Source: Crocinitomicaceae bacterium (GTDB lineage: Bacteria > Bacteroidota > Bacteroidia > Flavobacteriales_D > Crocinitomicaceae). From it: DNA of 64,000 bases. The notes under the pieces were generated by a model that worked only from the letters and a program-made list of their open reading frames with translations, was not told where the DNA came from and did not search any database. A program made the position numbers and the translations under genes. The stretch spans positions 22,704 to 86,703 of the forward strand of contig JALQYQ010000047.1 of NCBI GenBank assembly GCA_023262855.1, given 5' to 3'. Each line of letters starts with the position of its first letter. Position 1 is the stretch's first letter. Positions 60,818-64,000 of the stretch are shown in pieces.

Positions 60818-61591
60818 ATGAAAATCGTATTAAATTGCCTGTTTTTTCTTTTATCAACCATTGCTTTTAGCCAAAATAGTGTCCAAGTTAGCATCTCAAA
60901 CTCGAATTGGAATAACAAAACTATTCTAGCTGAATTATTTGGCAAAACATATGTTGAATCAATTGGTTCAGCCAAATGGAAACCTTATGCTGGCGAAGCG
61001 GTTCAATGTTCGTTTGATGGATTTTGTTATACCACGATTGACTCAATTTACAACTTTAAAAATGAATCCCTGAATTATAAAATCGTTGTGCTTAAAACCA
61101 TTTCGTATGCTGACAATGATTTTATGGGACCATCCATGGCAGAGGGCTCAACAGTAGGAATTGCATTATTTTCAGAAGAAAAGAACAACTGGAAATTGGT
61201 GAATTTCAACCGATCACTCATATTAAATGGAGCAGCTGGAATATTAGGGAATATTGAGCTCATTGACCTTGGCAACAGTTCTTTATTATTAGCATTAAGT
61301 GATACAGAACATCAAGAGACGGATACTCATACGCATCTTTTTTCGTTGGATACAACTAATTTCGGAATGAAGGTATTTTCTACTCGAACATTCCATCGTA
61401 TTATGGATGAAAATGACGCCATCTACATTTATGAATTTTCAGAATTTAGTATTAAAAAAGCAAGTTCTGAAAATGAAGAACCAGTAATGGAATTGTTGAA
61501 AAAGCGAACAACAATAAAAGAAGAAATTGAATCTACGGAAGTGCTATCAAAATCACTACTAAAATTCAATGGTGTAGGATTTTACGAATAA
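60818..61591 (+). CDS. Secreted protein of unknown function
   Basis: 257 residues with a signal peptide (MKIVLNCLFFLLSTIAFSQ). The mature part shows beta strands and a central region like a VCBS-type propeller blade (IVVLKTISYADNDFMGPSMA, SLLLALSDTEHQETDTHTHL). No family recognised. 47 bp after the GYF gene on the same strand. Confidence 0.55.
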   Translation: MKIVLNCLFFLLSTIAFSQNSVQVSISNSNWNNKTILAELFGKTYVESIGSAKWKPYAGEAVQCSFDGFCYTTIDSIYNFKNESLNYKIVVLKTISYADNDFMGPSMAEGSTVGIALFSEEKNNWKLVNFNRSLILNGAAGILGNIELIDLGNSSLLLALSDTEHQETDTHTHLFSLDTTNFGMKVFSTRTFHRIMDENDAIYIYEFSEFSIKKASSENEEPVMELLKKRTTIKEEIESTEVLSKSLLKFNGVGFYE

Positions 61592-61643
61592 AATGGTTCG
61601 TTTTATTTAGCTCGTCTGATGATTCATTGTTGGAATCTATTAT

Positions 61644-62045
61644 ATGCTCATTTACCTCGACTTTGACGGAACGGTTGTAGAACATGCTTATCCCCAAATT
61701 GGTGCGGATAATCCAAACGCTCTAAACGTAATTCGTCGTTTGCAAGATGCAGGCCATCAGATTGTTCTGAATACCTATCGCGCCGATTTAAATGATGGTT
61801 CCTTGCAAGAAGCAATAGATTATTTGCATGATCCTGGAAGAAATTTAGTACCAATAAGCGAACATACTCCCCTAAAAATCAATCCTCCTGCATGGAACTG
61901 GGAGCAAGCAGTTAAAGACAACACACTATTTATCGATGATGTTTCTTCTGGAACACCAATGATTCCAAACAATCAACTACCCTTCGGTCAACAAGTCGAT
62001 TGGAAAACCTTGGAAAGTTGGTTTGAGGAAAATGGGGTGATTTGA
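61644..62045 (+). CDS. Small HAD-superfamily hydrolase
   Basis: 133 residues. Motif I YLDFDGTVVEH (nucleophile Asp), motif II region IVLNTYRAD, and motif IV FIDDVSSGTP with paired Asp. No cap domain, so it is a short C0-type HAD, most likely a phosphatase with a nucleotide or nucleic-acid-end substrate. Not clearly linked to the neighbours. Confidence 0.75.
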   Translation: MLIYLDFDGTVVEHAYPQIGADNPNALNVIRRLQDAGHQIVLNTYRADLNDGSLQEAIDYLHDPGRNLVPISEHTPLKINPPAWNWEQAVKDNTLFIDDVSSGTPMIPNNQLPFGQQVDWKTLESWFEENGVI

Positions 62046-62253
62046 TGTATTCAACCAGCAAAATGGCTTATGCATGATACAAGCCAAATTTGATGGTAGA
62101 CTTTCTGAAGCAAAGAAATTGTTGTTGAGGCGGTGAGCAACACTTTGACATATTGTATAGCTCTATGAACGCTTAGCTACCTCAAAGTATTCAAAACTAC
62201 TTTCCATTTTTTCAATTTTATTGATCAACGATTATTTACACAACTCAATTTCC

Positions 62254-62261
62254 TATCTTTG
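62254..62261 (+). promoter_or_regulatory. Candidate -7 element (TATCTTTG) for the T9SS protein
   Basis: A TAnnTTTG match 15 bp before the start at 62277. The -33 box is not at a normal distance. Confidence 0.45.
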
Positions 62262-62276
62262 CCAAAATTCTTACCG

Positions 62277-63734
62277 ATGAAAAAAACAGCTATTCTACTT
62301 TTTCTGGGATTTTCCTTTCAACTTACAGCTTTTGCTCAAGTATATGTCATTCCAAAACCTGTTGGAGTTTTCTACCCTGCTTCATGTTCTAATACTGTTG
62401 TTCTTGAAGGCTATAATTTAACACCTTCACAATATCTAAAACTGACGGATGAATTTGATAATCAAATCGGTTCAGTACTTAATTTGCAAGATACACTATA
62501 CAATTTCTGCTCTTACGTGCCTGATAGCAGCTTCAATAATTATATTCGCATTAATCATACAAATGGATATAACACGACTAATTCAATTGTAAGTTCTACG
62601 ATTATACAACCGCATTTCAATTATTCCATAACTGCAATCACACCCCCAAGCTCTGATACTATTTTTGATGGCTCGCTTACGATTACATTCGATTCAGCAA
62701 GTGTTTTTAATGCCCATTCAATTTTCGTAAGCCAATACAATACGGGGTATTCGGTGGACACTACATTTTTAGATGCATACAGTCTAAAAGTTGATTCTTT
62801 AAATAAAGGATATGTTGATTTTCTAATTTGGAATCCAATCGACACGAATGATTATTGTCATTTTTCAATTTACTTGAACAATCTTGATGAACTTTACCCA
62901 GATACAGGTTTAACGATGAGTCTTAGCTTGCATCATGCTAGCAACACCTGTGAAGGTTGGATCAATTTGGCACCCGTTGGCACAACCTACCCAACTTACA
63001 ATTCATGGGCAGATGGTGCATATAATCAAACATTACGAACCAGCCTTTGCCCCGGCGTTTATTCAGCCTATTCAACAGAGGAGAATGGTAACATCGTGAA
63101 TGGTAGCATAGATACTATAATTATTACCAATGCAAATACCTCTTATATAGATTCAAGCATTTTTCTTTACACTCCGCAAGATACATCCTACTATTTTTCT
63201 GAGAATTGTTTTTTTGATTATCAATCACCAATCGATTCTGTTCTTTACACAGAAGATACTGTTGTAAATAACGGCGGAGTAGTAATTGTAAATTTCACGA
63301 TGACAGTCTTCCAAGGTTCAAATTTTGTAACTACTACTGATTCACTCGTGATGATCAATGATTCACTTATTTTCTTAGACGTATCACTCTATTGTGATGA
63401 TTTTAAATCTACGTTTAGAGGTCAACACATCGTTTATCTTCGTGGTGCTGAAGACCATCATTTTTTCCAAAATGGATTAGGCTTTGAAGAAGAATCACTT
63501 GGAAACTTCGAACTATTTCCGAATCCAACCAGTGAGCTACTGACAATCCGTTTCGAAACAGTACAAAATTGCGACCTTCGGATTTACGCTCCAAATGGTG
63601 CCATCATCCGTCATGACTCATCTGCGAATTCTATTGAAAAAACAATCAATGTAACAGATTTGCCAACTGGAATCTATTTCTTGAATGTCATTACAGATTC
63701 ATCTTCTGAGATTAGACGATTTGTAAAGAATTAA
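62277..63734 (+). CDS. T9SS-secreted surface protein
   Basis: 485 residues from the ATG at 62277, with signal peptide (MKKTAILLFLGFSFQLTAFA). The body is beta-rich Ser/Thr/Asn protein without recognisable catalytic motifs. The last 80 residues are a T9SS type A sorting domain (LFPNPTSELLTIRFETVQNC, LPTGIYFLNVITDSSSEIRR). Exported to the cell surface; the role is unknown. Confidence 0.85.
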   Translation: MKKTAILLFLGFSFQLTAFAQVYVIPKPVGVFYPASCSNTVVLEGYNLTPSQYLKLTDEFDNQIGSVLNLQDTLYNFCSYVPDSSFNNYIRINHTNGYNTTNSIVSSTIIQPHFNYSITAITPPSSDTIFDGSLTITFDSASVFNAHSIFVSQYNTGYSVDTTFLDAYSLKVDSLNKGYVDFLIWNPIDTNDYCHFSIYLNNLDELYPDTGLTMSLSLHHASNTCEGWINLAPVGTTYPTYNSWADGAYNQTLRTSLCPGVYSAYSTEENGNIVNGSIDTIIITNANTSYIDSSIFLYTPQDTSYYFSENCFFDYQSPIDSVLYTEDTVVNNGGVVIVNFTMTVFQGSNFVTTTDSLVMINDSLIFLDVSLYCDDFKSTFRGQHIVYLRGAEDHHFFQNGLGFEEESLGNFELFPNPTSELLTIRFETVQNCDLRIYAPNGAIIRHDSSANSIEKTINVTDLPTGIYFLNVITDSSSEIRRFVKN

Positions 63735-63751
63735 TCCATCCTAGTACACAC

Positions 63752-63865
63752 ATGAAAGAAATCCTTGCATTTATTATCTGGGGCGGTACCGTTTTTTGGT
63801 CCTACCAATCACCCATGGAAGTTACAATCTTTGAAGTGAAAGAATGTTGGGAAGAGGACTGTTGA
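63752..63865 (+). CDS. Possible 37-residue peptide
   Basis: MKEILAFIIWGGTVFWSYQS, then PMEVTIFEVKECWEEDC. A short hydrophobic N-terminus and an acidic C-terminus with two Cys. It has an ATG 17 bp after the T9SS gene and its stop lies at the start of the tandem repeat. Could be a chance frame. Confidence 0.3.
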   Translation: MKEILAFIIWGGTVFWSYQSPMEVTIFEVKECWEEDC

Positions 63866-64000
63866 TTCATAATTCATAATTCATAATTCATAATTCATAA
63901 TTCATAATTCATAATTCATAATTCATAATTCATAATTCATAATTCATAATTCATAATTCATAATTCATAATTCATAATTCATAATTCATAATTCATAATT
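63865..64000. repeat. Heptanucleotide tandem repeat (ATTCATA)n
   Basis: About 19 perfect copies of ATTCATA fill the last 136 bp and run off the right edge. Purely AT-rich and without interruptions. Confidence 0.95.

Overview
The window looks like chromosome from a low-GC Bacteroidota, most likely Flavobacteriales and close to Crocinitomicaceae (Fluviicola-like). Direct signs are the absence of Shine-Dalgarno sequences, several TTTG...TAnnTTTG promoters of the Bacteroidota sigma type, secreted proteins with type IX secretion (T9SS) C-terminal sorting domains, and an exbB-exbD-exbD-tonB locus of the Bacteroidota kind. The family-level assignment is inference, not a database result.

Layout. 1-6280 (minus): TonB/ExbBD energy-transduction locus with a second TonB, a PstS-like lipoprotein and a TPR protein that runs off the left edge. 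6613-20428: mostly housekeeping genes, namely a TerB/DnaJ protein, a LuxC-type acyl-CoA reductase divergent from a ferredoxin, the small SRP RNA with a clean promoter, a transaldolase, two subtilases, a DUF5606 protein, an M3 oligopeptidase, a secreted serine hydrolase and a SlyD-type isomerase. 20429-21030 is a gene-free stretch of dispersed repeats. 21031-26151 (plus) is a compact light/DNA-repair operon: flavin reductase, photolyase/cryptochrome, DUF2256 mini-protein, Fe-S photolyase and DASH cryptochrome. 26348-34054 holds small lipoproteins, an ECF sigma factor and large secreted proteins.

The most interesting part is 34055-58958. It is a run of 16 same-strand genes with short gaps or overlaps (longest gap 108 bp), headed by a good minus-strand promoter at 59033-59062. 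It encodes seven Hanks-type Ser/Thr kinases, one PP2C phosphatase, five FHA proteins (six FHA domains), an FHA-FHA-ABC exporter, an FHA-M48 metallopeptidase, a VWA-FHA membrane protein, a GarA-like FHA protein with TxVF-type threonine motifs, an LEA2-like protein, a FISUMP-type secreted protein and a PorE-like TPR-propeller-OmpA protein with an extra VWA domain. Six kinases are membrane-bound; five of these carry different extracytoplasmic domains (RsiV-like DUF3298, NTF2-like, Lcl/DUF1566, FxLYD-like, calcium-binding TSP3) and the sixth ends in membrane helices. I read this as an envelope-spanning phospho-threonine signalling system: several sensors feed a shared set of FHA readers and one phosphatase and control export, proteolysis and a peptidoglycan-anchored outer-membrane module. 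No T6SS structural gene is present, so it is not the usual PpkA/PppA/Fha locus.

58959-64000 holds a divergent plus-strand set (secreted protein, GYF-domain membrane protein, secreted protein, small HAD phosphatase, T9SS cargo) and ends in a 7-bp tandem repeat that continues past the window edge.
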